This document shows positions 24,751-33,956 of a DNA stretch of 64,000 bases, one piece after another. The notes under the pieces are model-generated. The model saw only the letters and a program-made list of their open reading frames with translations, had not been told where the DNA came from and searched no databases. The stretch covers positions 124,001-188,000 of the forward strand of contig NZ_JARYGZ010000004.1 in the NCBI RefSeq assembly GCF_029906645.1, written 5' to 3'. Source of the stretch: Sphingomonas oryzagri (GTDB lineage: Bacteria > Pseudomonadota > Alphaproteobacteria > Sphingomonadales > Sphingomonadaceae). The translations under genes and the position numbers were made by a program. Each line of letters begins with the position of its first letter. The stretch's first letter is position 1.

Positions 24751-26145
24751 ATGGCTGACACCTACGATCTCGTCGTGCTGGGCTCCGGCCCCGGCGGCTA
24801 TGTCGCGGCGATCCGCGCCGCGCAGCTCGGCCTCAAGACCGCGATCGTCGAGCGCGAACTGCTCGGCGGCATCTGCCTCAACTGGGGTTGCATCCCGACC
24901 AAGGCGCTGCTGCGCTCGTCGGAAATCTATCACTACATGCAGCACGCCAAGGATTACGGCCTCGCTGCGGAGAAGATCAGCGCGGACATCGACGCGGTGG
25001 TGAAGCGCTCGCGCGGTGTCGCGAAGCAGCTCAATCAGGGCGTCACGCACCTGATGAAGAAGAACAAGATCACCGTCGTCGAGGGCGTCGGCACGATCAC
25101 CGGGAAAGGCAAGCTGACCGTCGAGAAGGACGGCAAGAAGACCGAGCTGGCCGCCAAGGACATCATCATCGCCACTGGCGCCCGCGCCCGCGAACTGCCC
25201 TTCGCCAAGGCGGACGGCGAGCGGATCTGGACCTACCGCCACGCGATGACGGCCAAGGAGATGCCGACCAAGCTGCTCGTCATCGGCTCCGGTGCGATCG
25301 GCGTCGAGTTCGCCAGCTTCTATTCGGACATGGGCGCCGAGGTGACGATCGTCGAGATGCTCGATCGCATCGTGCCGGTGGAGGATGCCGAGGTCTCCGA
25401 CTTCCTGACCAAAGCGTTGACCAAGCAGGGCATGAAGATCATCACCAAGGCGGGCGTCGAGAAGCTCGATACCTCCAGGACCGGCGTGAAGGCGACGATC
25501 AAGCTCGCTGACGGCAAGACCGAGACCAACGACTACAGCCACGTCATCGTCGCGGTCGGCATCGTGCCCAACACCGAGAATATCGGGCTGGAAGCGCTCG
25601 GCATCAAAACCACCAAGGGCCATATCGACACGGACGGCGCCTGTCGCACCAACGTGCCGGGCATCTGGGCGATCGGTGACGTCACCGCGCCGCCGTGGCT
25701 CGCGCACAAGGCCAGCCACGAGGGCGTGATCGCGGCCGAGGCGATCGCGGGTAAACATCCGCATGCGATGGACGTGCGCAACATTCCGGGCTGCACCTAT
25801 TCGCGCCCGCAGATCGCGTCTGTCGGTCTTACCGAGGCGAAGGCGAAAGAGGCCGGTTACGAGGTGAAGGTCGGCAAGTTCCCGTTCATCGGTAACGGCA
25901 AGGCGATCGCGCTCGGCGAGGCCGAGGGCTTTATCAAGACGGTGTTCGACGCCAAGACGGGTGAACTGCTCGGCGCGCACATGATCGGCGCGGAAGTGAC
26001 CGAGCTGATCGAAGGCTATACGGTGGCCAAGCAACTCGAGACCACCGAGGCGGAGCTGATCGAGACGGTGTTCCCGCACCCGACGCTCAGCGAGATGATG
26101 CATGAAAGCGTGCTCTCGGCATACGGCCGGGCGCTCCATTTCTAA
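24751..26145 (+). CDS. lpdA: Dihydrolipoyl dehydrogenase (E3)
   Basis: 464 residues. FAD motif GSGPGGYVAAIRAAQLG; redox-active disulfide C42-LNWG-C47 in GGICLNWGCIPTK; NAD motif VIGSGAIGVEFASFY; second FAD segment GIWAIGDVTAPPWLAHKASHEG; catalytic histidine in VFPHPTLSEMM near residue 444. E3 reoxidises dihydrolipoamide for pyruvate and 2-oxoglutarate dehydrogenases. GGAAGGA-type binding site upstream. Co-location with pdhC supports a role in the PDH complex. Confidence 0.97.
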   Translation: MADTYDLVVLGSGPGGYVAAIRAAQLGLKTAIVERELLGGICLNWGCIPTKALLRSSEIYHYMQHAKDYGLAAEKISADIDAVVKRSRGVAKQLNQGVTHLMKKNKITVVEGVGTITGKGKLTVEKDGKKTELAAKDIIIATGARARELPFAKADGERIWTYRHAMTAKEMPTKLLVIGSGAIGVEFASFYSDMGAEVTIVEMLDRIVPVEDAEVSDFLTKALTKQGMKIITKAGVEKLDTSRTGVKATIKLADGKTETNDYSHVIVAVGIVPNTENIGLEALGIKTTKGHIDTDGACRTNVPGIWAIGDVTAPPWLAHKASHEGVIAAEAIAGKHPHAMDVRNIPGCTYSRPQIASVGLTEAKAKEAGYEVKVGKFPFIGNGKAIALGEAEGFIKTVFDAKTGELLGAHMIGAEVTELIEGYTVAKQLETTEAELIETVFPHPTLSEMMHESVLSAYGRALHF

Positions 26146-26246
26146 ATGAAGGCTTGACCTTCGGGCGTTTTGCTGACTCTCTCAGCGCGGCTGCGGCCGT
26201 GTTGCGTTGCCGAACGTCCGCTGTGTGAACGGATAGGAGATTACGA

Positions 26247-26459
26247 ATGAAGAAGGGTATCACGATCGCCGCGGTTGCGGCTCTCGCGCTGGGCGCCGCT
26301 GCCTGCCACAAGTCCGACACGACCAACACCGCCAACGTGTCGGCCGAGGACAACATGCTGGTCCCCGCTGACGAGAATGCGTCGATGGGCGACATGAATG
26401 CGATGGGCGCCACCGACAACATGGCGATGGACAACAGCGCGACCTCGAACGCGATGTAA
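26247..26459 (+). CDS. Small Met/Asn-rich lipoprotein
   Basis: 70 residues. A lipobox LGAAAC places the lipidated cysteine at C20. The mature part is low-complexity and acidic, rich in Asn, Met, Ala and Asp (EDNMLVPADENASMGDMNAM, then MDNSATSNAM), with no globular domain. Preceded by AGGAG and followed immediately by a strong terminator, so it is a stand-alone gene. The function is unknown; met-rich tails can bind copper or oxidants, which is only a guess. Confidence 0.75.
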   Translation: MKKGITIAAVAALALGAAACHKSDTTNTANVSAEDNMLVPADENASMGDMNAMGATDNMAMDNSATSNAM

Positions 26460-26463
26460 TCCG

Positions 26464-26498
26464 AAGGGCCGGCGGCAGACCAACCGCCGGCCCTTTTC
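26464..26498 (+). terminator. Intrinsic terminator of the lipoprotein gene
   Basis: Perfect arms AAGGGCCGGCGG and CCGCCGGCCCTT around a nine-base loop, followed by TTTTCCTTTT. It lies five bases after the stop. Confidence 0.93.
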
Positions 26499-26516
26499 CT
26501 TTTCTCGGGAAAACAG

Positions 26517-27449
26517 ATGAGCGGGGACTCTCCACACGGCGAGAGCAAGCTCGTCCTGCTGATGGCTCTGGCCGCCAATCTCGGCATCGCCGTCGCCAAG
26601 TTCGTCGCCGCCGGGATCACCGGATCCGCCGCGATGCTGACCGAGGGCTTCCACTCGGTCGTCGACAGTCTCAACCAGATATTGCTGCTCTACGGCCAGA
26701 AGCGCGCCGCGCGCCCGGCTGACGATCTGCACCCCGCCGGCTATGGTCGCGAGCTCTATTTCTGGAGCTTCGTCGTCGCGATCCTGATCTTCGCGACGGG
26801 CGCCGGCCTTTCGATGTACGAGGGCATCACCCACCTGCGCGACCCCGAGCCGCCGCAGGATGCGACGGTCGCCTATATCGTCCTCGCCGTATCGATCCTG
26901 TTGGAAGGCGGCAGCTGGTGGACAGCGATGCGCGCCTTCTCCAAATCCAAAGGCGATCAGGGCTGGTGGGAGGCGATCCGCCGCTCCAAGGATCCGCCCG
27001 CCTTCATCGTGCTGTTCGAGGATTCGGCCGCCATGGCCGGCCTGATCATCGCCGGCATCGGCATCTGGCTCTCGCACGTCACCAATGACGGCCGCTGGGA
27101 CGGCATCGCTTCGATCGCGATCGGCGCAGTGCTGGGCGTGGTCGCTATCCTACTGGCGCGGGAGTCCAAGGAGCTGCTGATCGGGGAGCGCGCCGAACCC
27201 GCGCTGATCGAGGCGATCCGCGCCGCCATCGCCGGCCGCCCGGAGGTCACGCGGATAGGGCAGGTGGTGACGCTCCATCTCGGTCCGCGATCGGTGTTCG
27301 TGGGGTGCGACGTGGATTTCGTCGATGCCGTGCCGGCCGGCGCGGTCGAGCGGATGATCGCCGAGATCGAGGCGGAATTGCGTGCCTCCTGGCCTGAAAT
27401 CGGGTCGCTTTATATCAAACCGAAAGCTATGGTTAACGCGACCAACTGA
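26517..27449 (+). CDS. Cation diffusion facilitator (CDF) metal transporter
   Basis: 310 residues with about six membrane helices and a C-terminal cytosolic domain. TM2 has the metal motif in TEGFHSVVDSLNQ (His and Asp). TM5 has FEDSAAMAGLIIAG, where the usual HxxxD is replaced by ExxxD-like acidic residues, a pattern of some CDF subfamilies. CDF proteins export Zn, Co, Fe or Mn in exchange for protons; the metal is not determinable. It starts 18 bases after the preceding terminator. Confidence 0.9.
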   Translation: MSGDSPHGESKLVLLMALAANLGIAVAKFVAAGITGSAAMLTEGFHSVVDSLNQILLLYGQKRAARPADDLHPAGYGRELYFWSFVVAILIFATGAGLSMYEGITHLRDPEPPQDATVAYIVLAVSILLEGGSWWTAMRAFSKSKGDQGWWEAIRRSKDPPAFIVLFEDSAAMAGLIIAGIGIWLSHVTNDGRWDGIASIAIGAVLGVVAILLARESKELLIGERAEPALIEAIRAAIAGRPEVTRIGQVVTLHLGPRSVFVGCDVDFVDAVPAGAVERMIAEIEAELRASWPEIGSLYIKPKAMVNATN

Positions 27450-27464
27450 CCGGAGCCGACATCC

Positions 27465-28538
27465 TTGCGCAGCGTCCTGATCGCACCGTTGCTTGCCTTT
27501 TCGATCGCCGCAGCGCCGCCGGCCCCCAAGTCCGCCTCCGCCAAGCCCGCCCTCGCGGCGCAGAAGCCGATGGCGACGGCGACCGCGACGGTATCGGTGC
27601 CGCGCAGCTATGGCGCCCGCCTCGAGGGCTTCGACTATCCCTTCCCGGTCCACGTCTATCGCACGATGTCGCAGGGCCAGCCGGTCGAGATGGCCTATAT
27701 GGAGCTAGCGCCGGCCAAGGCGAACGGGCGCACGGTCGTACTCCTCCACGGGAAGAATTTCTGCGGCGCGACCTGGGGCGACACCGCACGCGTGCTGGCG
27801 GCGACCGGCTATCGCGTGATCGTCCCCGATCAGGTCGGCTTCTGCAAATCCTCCAAGCCCGCCGGCTACCAGTATAGCCTTTACGGCATGGCGGCGATGA
27901 CCGCCGATCTGCTGCGCTCGCGCGGCATCACCAAGGTGACCCTGGTCGGCCACTCGATGGGTGGGATGGTGGCGGAACGTCTGGCGATCGCACATCCGCA
28001 GCTGATCGATCAGATGATCCTGGTCGATCCGCTGGGTCTTGCCGATCGGCTTGCGCAGGGCGTGCCGTATATCGGTGTCGACAAGGCGATGGAGCTGGAG
28101 AGCCGCAAGACGCCGGCATCCATGAAGGCCTATCAGCTCAACGCTTATTATCACGGCGCCTGGCGTCGCGATTACGATCGTTGGGTGGAGATGATCGCGG
28201 GCATGTATGCCGGCCCCGGCCGCGCTGCCGTGATGGACGCGCAGGCGCGCACCACCGAGATGATCGAGACTCAGCCGGTCGCCTATGAATTCGGCCGGAT
28301 CGCGGTACCGACGATCCTGATGGTCGGTACGCTCGATCACAACGTCTTCGGGCGCAGCTGGGCGCCGGCCGAGATCGTCAACCAGCTCCCCGATGCCGCG
28401 ACGCTGGGTGACAAGGCGGCGGCACGGATGAAGGACGCCCGCTTCGTTCCGCTGCAGGGGCTGGGCCATGTGCCGCAGATCGAGGATCCGGCGCGCTTCC
28501 AGATTGCGCTGATCCAGGCGCTGAGCGGGGCGCTGTAG
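27465..28538 (+). CDS. Secreted alpha/beta-hydrolase
   Basis: 357 residues from a TTG at 27465, with GGAG upstream. The N-terminus (LIAPLLAFSIAAAPPAPKSA) is a signal peptide. The hydrolase fold shows VVLLHGKNFCGATWG (oxyanion region), VPDQVGFCKSSKPA, nucleophile S164 in LVGHSMGGMVAE, the acid in MVGTLDHNVFG and histidine in LQGLGHVPQIED. The closest general class is the epoxide hydrolase/haloperoxidase-like hydrolases. The substrate is unknown. Confidence 0.87.
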   Translation: MRSVLIAPLLAFSIAAAPPAPKSASAKPALAAQKPMATATATVSVPRSYGARLEGFDYPFPVHVYRTMSQGQPVEMAYMELAPAKANGRTVVLLHGKNFCGATWGDTARVLAATGYRVIVPDQVGFCKSSKPAGYQYSLYGMAAMTADLLRSRGITKVTLVGHSMGGMVAERLAIAHPQLIDQMILVDPLGLADRLAQGVPYIGVDKAMELESRKTPASMKAYQLNAYYHGAWRRDYDRWVEMIAGMYAGPGRAAVMDAQARTTEMIETQPVAYEFGRIAVPTILMVGTLDHNVFGRSWAPAEIVNQLPDAATLGDKAAARMKDARFVPLQGLGHVPQIEDPARFQIALIQALSGAL

Positions 28539-28559
28539 GAGGTTCGGCGCCGACCACAT

Positions 28560-28631
28560 CCGTTCGCACTGAGTGCAGTCGAAGTGCAGCCACTGCTGGT
28601 CATGGCCTTCGACTGCGCTCAGGCCGAACGG
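28560..28631. repeat. Dispersed palindromic repeat B, copy 2
   Basis: A 72-base inverted repeat starting CCGTTCGCACTGAG and ending CTCAGGCCGAACGG, with inner GTCGAAG/CTTCGAC. It matches the ends of the copy at 2361-2453. It lies between the hydrolase stop and the str-operon promoter and may act as the hydrolase terminator. Confidence 0.85.
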
Positions 28632-28669
28632 TGGATGGCGGTTCGCGTTCGGCGGTCTTCCCACCCCGG

Positions 28670-28698
28670 TTGACCGCCTCTGAGTCGCCCGCTATAGC
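28670..28698 (+). promoter_or_regulatory. str operon promoter (rpsL)
   Basis: TTGACC (28670-28675) and TATAGC (28693-28698) are exactly 17 bases apart. The spacer includes TGAGTCGCCC (28681-28690), also found in the rpsM promoter at 48438-48447. The transcript would have a leader of about 145 bases. Confidence 0.8.
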
Positions 28699-28757
28699 GC
28701 GCGCCGGTCCGGGCCTTGGGGCTCGTGACTGCTTGAACATTGCCGATGCTCTGAACG

Positions 28758-28790
28758 AGGCTCGGGAGGGTTGTACGACCCCCAGAGCCT
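28758..28790 (+). other. Leader hairpin upstream of rpsL
   Basis: Arms AGGCTC (28758-28763) and GAGCCT (28785-28790) enclose a GGG/CCC-rich inner stem, followed by TTTG. It could be an attenuator or a ribosomal-protein binding structure in the str leader. Function not established. Confidence 0.5.
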
Positions 28791-28849
28791 TTGTGCATTT
28801 CAGCGATTTCCGGGCACGGCAAAGTAACCATTGAAAGGTGAAGGCTTCA

Positions 28850-29221
28850 ATGCCGACGATCAACCAGCTGGTCCGCAAGGGCCGCGATCCGCAGAAGGCC
28901 AAGTCGAAGGTCCCTGCGATGGAGCAGAACCCGCAGAAGCGCGGCGTCTGCACCCGCGTCTATACCACGACCCCGAAGAAGCCGAACTCGGCTCTCCGCA
29001 AGGTGGCCAAGGTCCGTCTGACCAACAGCCGCGAGGTCATCTCCTACATTCCGGGCGAAGGCCACAACCTGCAGGAGCACTCCGTCGTGCTCATCCGCGG
29101 CGGCCGTGTTCGCGATCTTCCCGGCGTTCGCTATCACGTCCTGCGCGGCGTGCTCGATACGCAGGGTGTGAAGGACCGCAAGCAGTCCCGTTCCAAGTAC
29201 GGCGCCAAGCGTCCGAAGTAA
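28850..29221 (+). CDS. rpsL: 30S ribosomal protein S12
   Basis: 123 residues from the ATG at 28850 ([12 protein letters not shown]); a GTG at 28838 would add four residues. S12 shapes the decoding centre. It aligns without gaps with E. coli S12 over the key loops: [12 protein letters not shown] keeps K43, but position 88 is arginine (codon CGC, 29111-29113) in [13 protein letters not shown] where E. coli has lysine. Lys-to-Arg at that position is a classical streptomycin-resistance change. First gene of the str operon, after the promoter at 28670. Confidence 0.98.
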   Translation: MPTINQLVRKGRDPQKAKSKVPAMEQNPQKRGVCTRVYTTTPKKPNSALRKVAKVRLTNSREVISYIPGEGHNLQEHSVVLIRGGRVRDLPGVRYHVLRGVLDTQGVKDRKQSRSKYGAKRPK

Positions 29222-29275
29222 GCCGGTCACCCAATCGCGTGTGACCAACCAGGCTGAAGTGAGAAGGAAACAACA

Positions 29276-29746
29276 ATGTCCCGTCGTCGTCGCCCAGAGA
29301 AGCGCGAGATCCTGCCGGACCCGAAGTTCGGTGATATCGTCCTCTCGAAGTTCATGAATTCCGTGATGCTGGACGGCAAGAAGGCCGTCGCCGAAGGCAT
29401 CCTCTACTCCGCGCTCGACACGATCGAGGCGCGCGCCAAGCGCGATCCGATCGGCGTGTTCCACGATGCGCTGAACAACGTGAAGCCGGGCATCGAGGTC
29501 CGTTCGCGCCGCGTCGGCGGTGCGACCTACCAGGTTCCGGTCGAGGTGCGCCCCGAGCGCGCCCAGGCTCTGGCGATCCGCTGGCTGATCTCGGCCGCGC
29601 GCGGCCGTTCGGAGCACACCATGGATGCGCGCCTGTCGGCCGAGCTGATGGACGCCGCCAACAATCGCGGCAACGCGGTGAAGAAGCGCGAGGACACGCA
29701 CCGCATGGCGGAAGCGAACCGCGCCTTCTCGCACTACCGCTGGTAA
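29276..29746 (+). CDS. rpsG: 30S ribosomal protein S7
   Basis: 156 residues, a typical bacterial length. S7 starts assembly of the 30S head on 16S rRNA. Core segments are [39 protein letters not shown] and [22 protein letters not shown] precedes the ATG. The 54-base spacer after rpsL is short, with no obvious hairpin of the kind S7 binds in E. coli; a hairpin lies instead downstream of rpsG. Confidence 0.98.
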   Translation: MSRRRRPEKREILPDPKFGDIVLSKFMNSVMLDGKKAVAEGILYSALDTIEARAKRDPIGVFHDALNNVKPGIEVRSRRVGGATYQVPVEVRPERAQALAIRWLISAARGRSEHTMDARLSAELMDAANNRGNAVKKREDTHRMAEANRAFSHYRW

Positions 29747-29787
29747 CATCGCTGAGACTCGAAAGAGTCACAGTTCATACCCATATC

Positions 29788-29820
29788 GTCGGGGCGAGGC
29801 CTTTCGGGGCCTTCCCCGAC
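29788..29820 (+). other. Intercistronic hairpin between rpsG and fusA
   Basis: Arms GTCGGGG (29788-29794) and CCCCGAC (29814-29820), with an inner AGGCC/GGCCT stem. It ends 16 bases before the fusA start and could affect fusA translation or mRNA processing. Confidence 0.6.
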
Positions 29821-29836
29821 ATCGGAGTTTAAGATC

Positions 29837-31930
29837 ATGGCCCGCAGCCATCCGCTCAATCGTTATCGCAACATCGGCATCATGGCGCACATCGACGCCG
29901 GCAAGACGACGACGACCGAGCGCATCCTCTATTACACCGGCAAGTCCTACAAGATCGGCGAGGTCCACGAGGGCACCGCGACGATGGACTGGATGGAGCA
30001 GGAGCAGGAGCGAGGGATCACGATCACGTCGGCCGCGACCACCTGCAAGTGGCGCGCCGAGGAAGGCAAGGGTGAGGAGCACCTCATCAACATCATCGAC
30101 ACGCCCGGCCACGTCGACTTCACCATCGAGGTCGAGCGTTCGCTGCGCGTGCTCGACGGCGCGGTGGCGTGCTTCGACGGCGTCGCCGGCGTGGAGCCGC
30201 AGTCCGAGACCGTGTGGCGCCAGGCCGACAAGTACGGCGTGCCGCGCATGTGCTTCGTCAACAAGCTCGACCGCACCGGCGCGAACTTCGACTTCTGCGT
30301 CGACTCGATCATCGAGCGCCTCGGCGCGACCCCGGCCGTGCTGTATCTGCCGATCGGCATCGAGGGCGGCTTCAAGGGCCTCGTCGATCTCGTCGAGAAC
30401 CGCGCGATCATCTGGCTCGAGGAGTCGCTGGGCGCGAAGTTCGAATATCAGCCGATCCCCGACGATCTCGCCGACAAGGCTGCCAAGGCCCGCGAGAAGC
30501 TGATCGAACTCGCCGTCGAGCAGGACGACGAGGCGATGGAGGCGTATCTGGAGGGCAACGAGCCCGACACCGCGACGCTCAAGAAGCTGATCCGCAAGGG
30601 CACGCTCAACATGGCGTTCGTGCCGGTCGTCTGCGGCTCCGCGTTCAAGAACAAGGGCGTGCAGCCGCTGCTCGACGCGGTGGTCGACTATCTGCCGAGC
30701 CCGCTCGACGTGCCCGCCATCAAGGGCATCCTGCCGGACGGCTCGGAAGCCGATCGTCCGTCGGACGACGCGGCGCCCTTCTCGGCGCTGGCGTTCAAGA
30801 TCATGAACGATCCGTTCGTCGGCACGCTCACCTTCGCGCGCATCTACTCGGGCAAGCTCGAGGCGGCGTCGCAGGTCCTGAACTCCGTCAAGGAGAAGAA
30901 GGAAAAGGTCGGCCGTATGCTGCTGATGCACGCGAACAGCCGTGAGGACATCCAGGAGGCCTTCGCGGGCGACATCGTCGCTCTCGCCGGCCTGAAGGAC
31001 ACGACGACCGGCGATACGCTCTGCGCGCAGTCGGCGCCGATCATCCTCGAGCGGATGGAATTCCCGGAGCCGGTGATTGAGCTCTCGGTCGAGCCGAAGA
31101 CCAAGGCCGACCAGGAGAAGATGGGCGTGGCGCTCAACCGCCTCGCCCGCGAGGATCCGTCGTTCCGCGTGACCTCCGACCATGAGTCGGGCCAGACGAT
31201 CATCAAGGGGATGGGCGAGCTCCACCTCGAGATCATCGTCGACCGCATGCGCCGCGAGTTCAAGGTCGAGGCCAATGTCGGCGCGCCGCAGGTGGCCTAT
31301 CGCGAATATCTCGCGAAGAAGGTCGACGTGGACTACACCCACAAGAAGCAGTCGGGCGGCTCGGGCCAGTTCGGCCGCGTGAAGGTGACGGTGATCCCCG
31401 GCGAGCGTGGTTCGGGCTACCAGTTCTTCGACGAGGTGAAGGGCGGCAATATTCCCAAGGAATATATCCCGTCGGTCGAGAAGGGCTTCCGTGAGACCGC
31501 CGAGACCGGCGCGCTGATCGGCTTCCCGATCGTGGACTTCGAGGTCCACCTGACGGACGGCGCCTACCACGACGTCGACTCGTCGGCGCTGGCGTTCGAA
31601 ATCTGCGCCCGCGGCGCGATGCGCGAAGTGGCCGAGAAGTCGGGCATCAAGATCCTCGAGCCGATCATGAAGGTCGAGGTCGTGACGCCGGAGGATTATC
31701 TCGGCGACGTCATCGGCGACATGAACAGCCGCCGTGGCCAGATCCAGGGCACCGACAGCCGCGGCAACGCGCAGGTGGTCGAGGCGATGGTCCCGCTGGC
31801 CAACATGTTCGGCTACGTGAACCAGCTCCGCTCGTTCACCCAGGGCCGCGCCCAGTACAGCATGCAGTTCTCGCACTATGACGAAGTCCCGCAGAATGTC
31901 GCGGACGAGGTCAAGGCGAAGCTAGCCTAA
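29837..31930 (+). CDS. fusA: Elongation factor G
   Basis: 697 residues. GTPase motifs [14 protein letters not shown] (G1), [11 protein letters not shown] (G2), IDTPGHVDF (G3) and NKLDRTGA (G4) are in the first 150 residues. Domains II-V follow, with domain IV segment [15 protein letters not shown] and the C-terminal [21 protein letters not shown] drives translocation and, with RRF, ribosome recycling. Length and motifs are normal. Confidence 0.98.
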   Translation: MARSHPLNRYRNIGIMAHIDAGKTTTTERILYYTGKSYKIGEVHEGTATMDWMEQEQERGITITSAATTCKWRAEEGKGEEHLINIIDTPGHVDFTIEVERSLRVLDGAVACFDGVAGVEPQSETVWRQADKYGVPRMCFVNKLDRTGANFDFCVDSIIERLGATPAVLYLPIGIEGGFKGLVDLVENRAIIWLEESLGAKFEYQPIPDDLADKAAKAREKLIELAVEQDDEAMEAYLEGNEPDTATLKKLIRKGTLNMAFVPVVCGSAFKNKGVQPLLDAVVDYLPSPLDVPAIKGILPDGSEADRPSDDAAPFSALAFKIMNDPFVGTLTFARIYSGKLEAASQVLNSVKEKKEKVGRMLLMHANSREDIQEAFAGDIVALAGLKDTTTGDTLCAQSAPIILERMEFPEPVIELSVEPKTKADQEKMGVALNRLAREDPSFRVTSDHESGQTIIKGMGELHLEIIVDRMRREFKVEANVGAPQVAYREYLAKKVDVDYTHKKQSGGSGQFGRVKVTVIPGERGSGYQFFDEVKGGNIPKEYIPSVEKGFRETAETGALIGFPIVDFEVHLTDGAYHDVDSSALAFEICARGAMREVAEKSGIKILEPIMKVEVVTPEDYLGDVIGDMNSRRGQIQGTDSRGNAQVVEAMVPLANMFGYVNQLRSFTQGRAQYSMQFSHYDEVPQNVADEVKAKLA

Positions 31931-31952
31931 CGTAAAAACATTCGTTATGGGG

Positions 31953-31970
31953 CGCCGCTTCCGGGCGGCG
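31953..31970 (+). other. Hairpin in the fusA-tuf spacer
   Basis: Perfect stem CGCCGC-ttccgg-GCGGCG, 22 bases after the fusA stop and 37 before tuf. There is no T-run, so it is more likely an mRNA-stability or processing element than a terminator. Confidence 0.5.
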
Positions 31971-32007
31971 AATCCCGCAGGACAGATTCGAAAGAAGGTA
32001 GGACAAG

Positions 32008-33198
32008 ATGGCGAAAGCTAAGTTTGAGCGGAACAAGCCGCACTGCAACATCGGCACCATTGGCCACGTCGACCATGGCAAGACGTCGCTGACGGCCGCC
32101 ATCACCAAGGTGCTCGCCGAGACCGGCGGCGCGACCTTCGTCGACTATGCCAACATCGACAAGGCTCCCGAGGAGCGCGAGCGCGGCATCACCATCTCGA
32201 CCGCGCACGTCGAGTATGAGACCGCCGACCGTCACTATGCGCACGTCGATTGCCCGGGCCACGCCGATTATGTGAAGAACATGATCACCGGCGCCGCGCA
32301 GATGGACGGCGCGATCCTCGTCGTGTCGGCCACCGACGGCCCGATGCCGCAGACCCGCGAGCACATCCTGCTCGCCCGCCAGGTCGGCGTGCCGCAGCTC
32401 GTCGTGTTCATGAACAAGGTCGACCTCGTGGACGATCCCGAGATCCTCGAACTCGTCGAGCTGGAGATCCGCGAGCTGCTCTCGAAGTACGACTTCGACG
32501 GCGACAACATCCCGGTCGTCAAGGGTTCGGCCGTGAAGGCGCTCGACGGTTCGGACAACGAGATCGGCAAGAACGCCGTTCTCGAGCTGATGACCGCCGT
32601 GGATACCTGGATCCCGCAGCCGGAGCGTCCGCTCGACAAGACCTTCCTGATGCCGATCGAGGACGTGTTCTCGATCTCGGGCCGCGGCACCGTGGTGACC
32701 GGCCGCGTCGAGACCGGCATCGTCAAGGTCGGCGAGGAAGTCGAGATCGTCGGCATCAACGACACCCGCAAGACCACCGTCACGGGCGTCGAGATGTTCC
32801 GCAAGCTGCTCGATCAGGGTCAGGCCGGCGACAACATCGGTGCGCTGCTCCGCGGCGTGGGCCGTGAGGACGTCGAGCGCGGCCAGGTTCTGGCCAAGCC
32901 GGGTTCGATCACCCCGCACACCGAGTTCAAGGCCGAGGTGTACGTCCTGTCGAAGGACGAGGGTGGCCGTCACACGCCGTTCTTCGCCAACTATCGTCCG
33001 CAGTTCTACTTCCGCACCACGGACGTGACCGGCACCGTCGAGCTGCCTGAGGGCACCGAGATGGTCATGCCCGGCGACAACGTCTCGATCGGCGTGAAGC
33101 TGATCGCGCCGATCGCGATGGACCAGGGCCTGCGCTTCGCCATCCGTGAAGGCGGTCGTACCGTCGGCGCCGGCGTCGTCGGCACCATCACGAAGTAA
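32008..33198 (+). CDS. tuf: Elongation factor Tu
   Basis: 396 residues. G1 [17 protein letters not shown]2 [15 protein letters not shown]3 [16 protein letters not shown]4 NKVDLVDD. Domains II and III follow, ending [15 protein letters not shown]-Tu delivers aminoacyl-tRNA to the ribosome. AGAAGG lies upstream of the ATG. A strong terminator follows at 33211, so tuf probably ends most str transcripts. A second tuf copy elsewhere in the genome is possible. Confidence 0.98.
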   Translation: MAKAKFERNKPHCNIGTIGHVDHGKTSLTAAITKVLAETGGATFVDYANIDKAPEERERGITISTAHVEYETADRHYAHVDCPGHADYVKNMITGAAQMDGAILVVSATDGPMPQTREHILLARQVGVPQLVVFMNKVDLVDDPEILELVELEIRELLSKYDFDGDNIPVVKGSAVKALDGSDNEIGKNAVLELMTAVDTWIPQPERPLDKTFLMPIEDVFSISGRGTVVTGRVETGIVKVGEEVEIVGINDTRKTTVTGVEMFRKLLDQGQAGDNIGALLRGVGREDVERGQVLAKPGSITPHTEFKAEVYVLSKDEGGRHTPFFANYRPQFYFRTTDVTGTVELPEGTEMVMPGDNVSIGVKLIAPIAMDQGLRFAIREGGRTVGAGVVGTITK

Positions 33199-33210
33199 TC
33201 ACGCTTCCGG

Positions 33211-33247
33211 CCGCCCGGTCCCCCACAAGGGACCGGGCGGCTTCTCT
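33211..33247 (+). terminator. Intrinsic terminator after tuf
   Basis: A perfect 12-bp stem, CCGCCCGGTCCC (33211-33222) with GGGACCGGGCGG (33229-33240), and a six-base loop, then CTTCTCTTT. It divides the str genes from rpsJ. The T-run is interrupted by Cs, so some read-through to rpsJ is likely. Confidence 0.85.
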
Positions 33248-33305
33248 TTGCCCCGCGTAGCGCCGGAAACGGCATGGGGTTGGCTCTTTCACACGGCAGG
33301 ACATC

Positions 33306-33617
33306 ATGGACACGCAGAACATCCGCATTCGCCTTAAAGGCTTCGATCACCGAGTGCTCGACCAGGCCACTGGCGAAATCGCCGACACCGCCCGCCGCAC
33401 CGGCGCGCTCATCCGCGGTCCGATCCCGCTGCCTACCCACGTCGACAAGTTCACCGTCAACCGTGGCCCCCACATCGACAAGAAGTCGCGCGAGCAGTTC
33501 GAGGTGCGCACCTACAAGCGCCTGCTCGACATCGTGCAGCCCACCCCGCAGACGGTCGACGCGCTGATGAAGCTCGATCTCGCGGCCGGTGTCGCGGTCG
33601 AGATCAAGCTGGCCTGA
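33306..33617 (+). CDS. rpsJ: 30S ribosomal protein S10
   Basis: 103 residues ([19 protein letters not shown]). S10 sits in the 30S head and also forms NusE in antitermination complexes. [20 protein letters not shown] and the C-terminal [13 protein letters not shown] are typical. It lies between a terminator (33211-33247) and a 359-base leader before rplC, so it is separated from both neighbours. No clear promoter of its own was seen in the 58 bases after the terminator; read-through from tuf is the simplest supply. Confidence 0.97.
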   Translation: MDTQNIRIRLKGFDHRVLDQATGEIADTARRTGALIRGPIPLPTHVDKFTVNRGPHIDKKSREQFEVRTYKRLLDIVQPTPQTVDALMKLDLAAGVAVEIKLA

Positions 33618-33658
33618 TCACGCATGCCGTTCCCCGCCAAATGAGTGGGGAACAGGTG

Positions 33659-33687
33659 TTGCGGTCCGGGGCAAAGCCCCGTATAGG
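33659..33687 (+). promoter_or_regulatory. Candidate internal S10-operon promoter
   Basis: TTGCGG (33659-33664) and TATAGG (33682-33687) are 17 bases apart, with a perfect GGGGC-AAA-GCCCC palindrome inside the spacer. The -10 matches the TATAG core of the rpsL and rpsM promoters. It would give a leader of about 280 bases for rplC. Confidence 0.55.
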
Positions 33688-33894
33688 GCCGGCCTCGCAC
33701 AGGACGAATCGTCCGAATGCGAGATTCGTTTCCCGGTCGTGAAGGCCGGTCGAGACGGGAAAGCTAAGGGATACCGAACGGCGTATCTCCCCGGTTCTCC
33801 GGGTTGCCGTTGTCCTGGTCCCCGCCTTTCTTGGGTGGCGAGAGCCATTCACGAAAACCGAGCCCGGGGCGGGGGCATGGCTGGTTGGGCTGGA

Positions 33895-33921
33895 GGTCTT
33901 CCGGAGACGGGAGGCCTTTTT
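33895..33921 (+). terminator. Attenuator hairpin upstream of rplC
   Basis: GGTCTTCC (33895-33902) pairs with GGGAGGCC (33909-33916) over eight base pairs, two of them G-U, with loop GGAGAC, followed directly by TTTTT. It lies 55 bases before the rplC start. The 3' arm GGGAG could instead pair with CTCCC at 33932-33936. Confidence 0.75.
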
Positions 33922-33930
33922 CGTTGGCAC

Positions 33931-33956
33931 GCTCCCAAGGAATGACCCGAGGGAGC
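33931..33956 (+). other. Hairpin just upstream of the rplC ribosome-binding site
   Basis: GCTCCC (33931-33936) pairs with GGGAGC (33951-33956) across a 14-base loop. The left arm can alternatively pair with the attenuator's GGGAG, so the two structures compete. It ends about eight bases before the GAGGAG site of rplC. Confidence 0.55.

Noticed and set aside
29768-31876. A 702-codon frame antisense to fusA (and similar ones antisense to lpdA, the GH13 genes and the halogenase)
   Set aside because: These are mirror frames of strongly biased genes and carry no recognisable protein.
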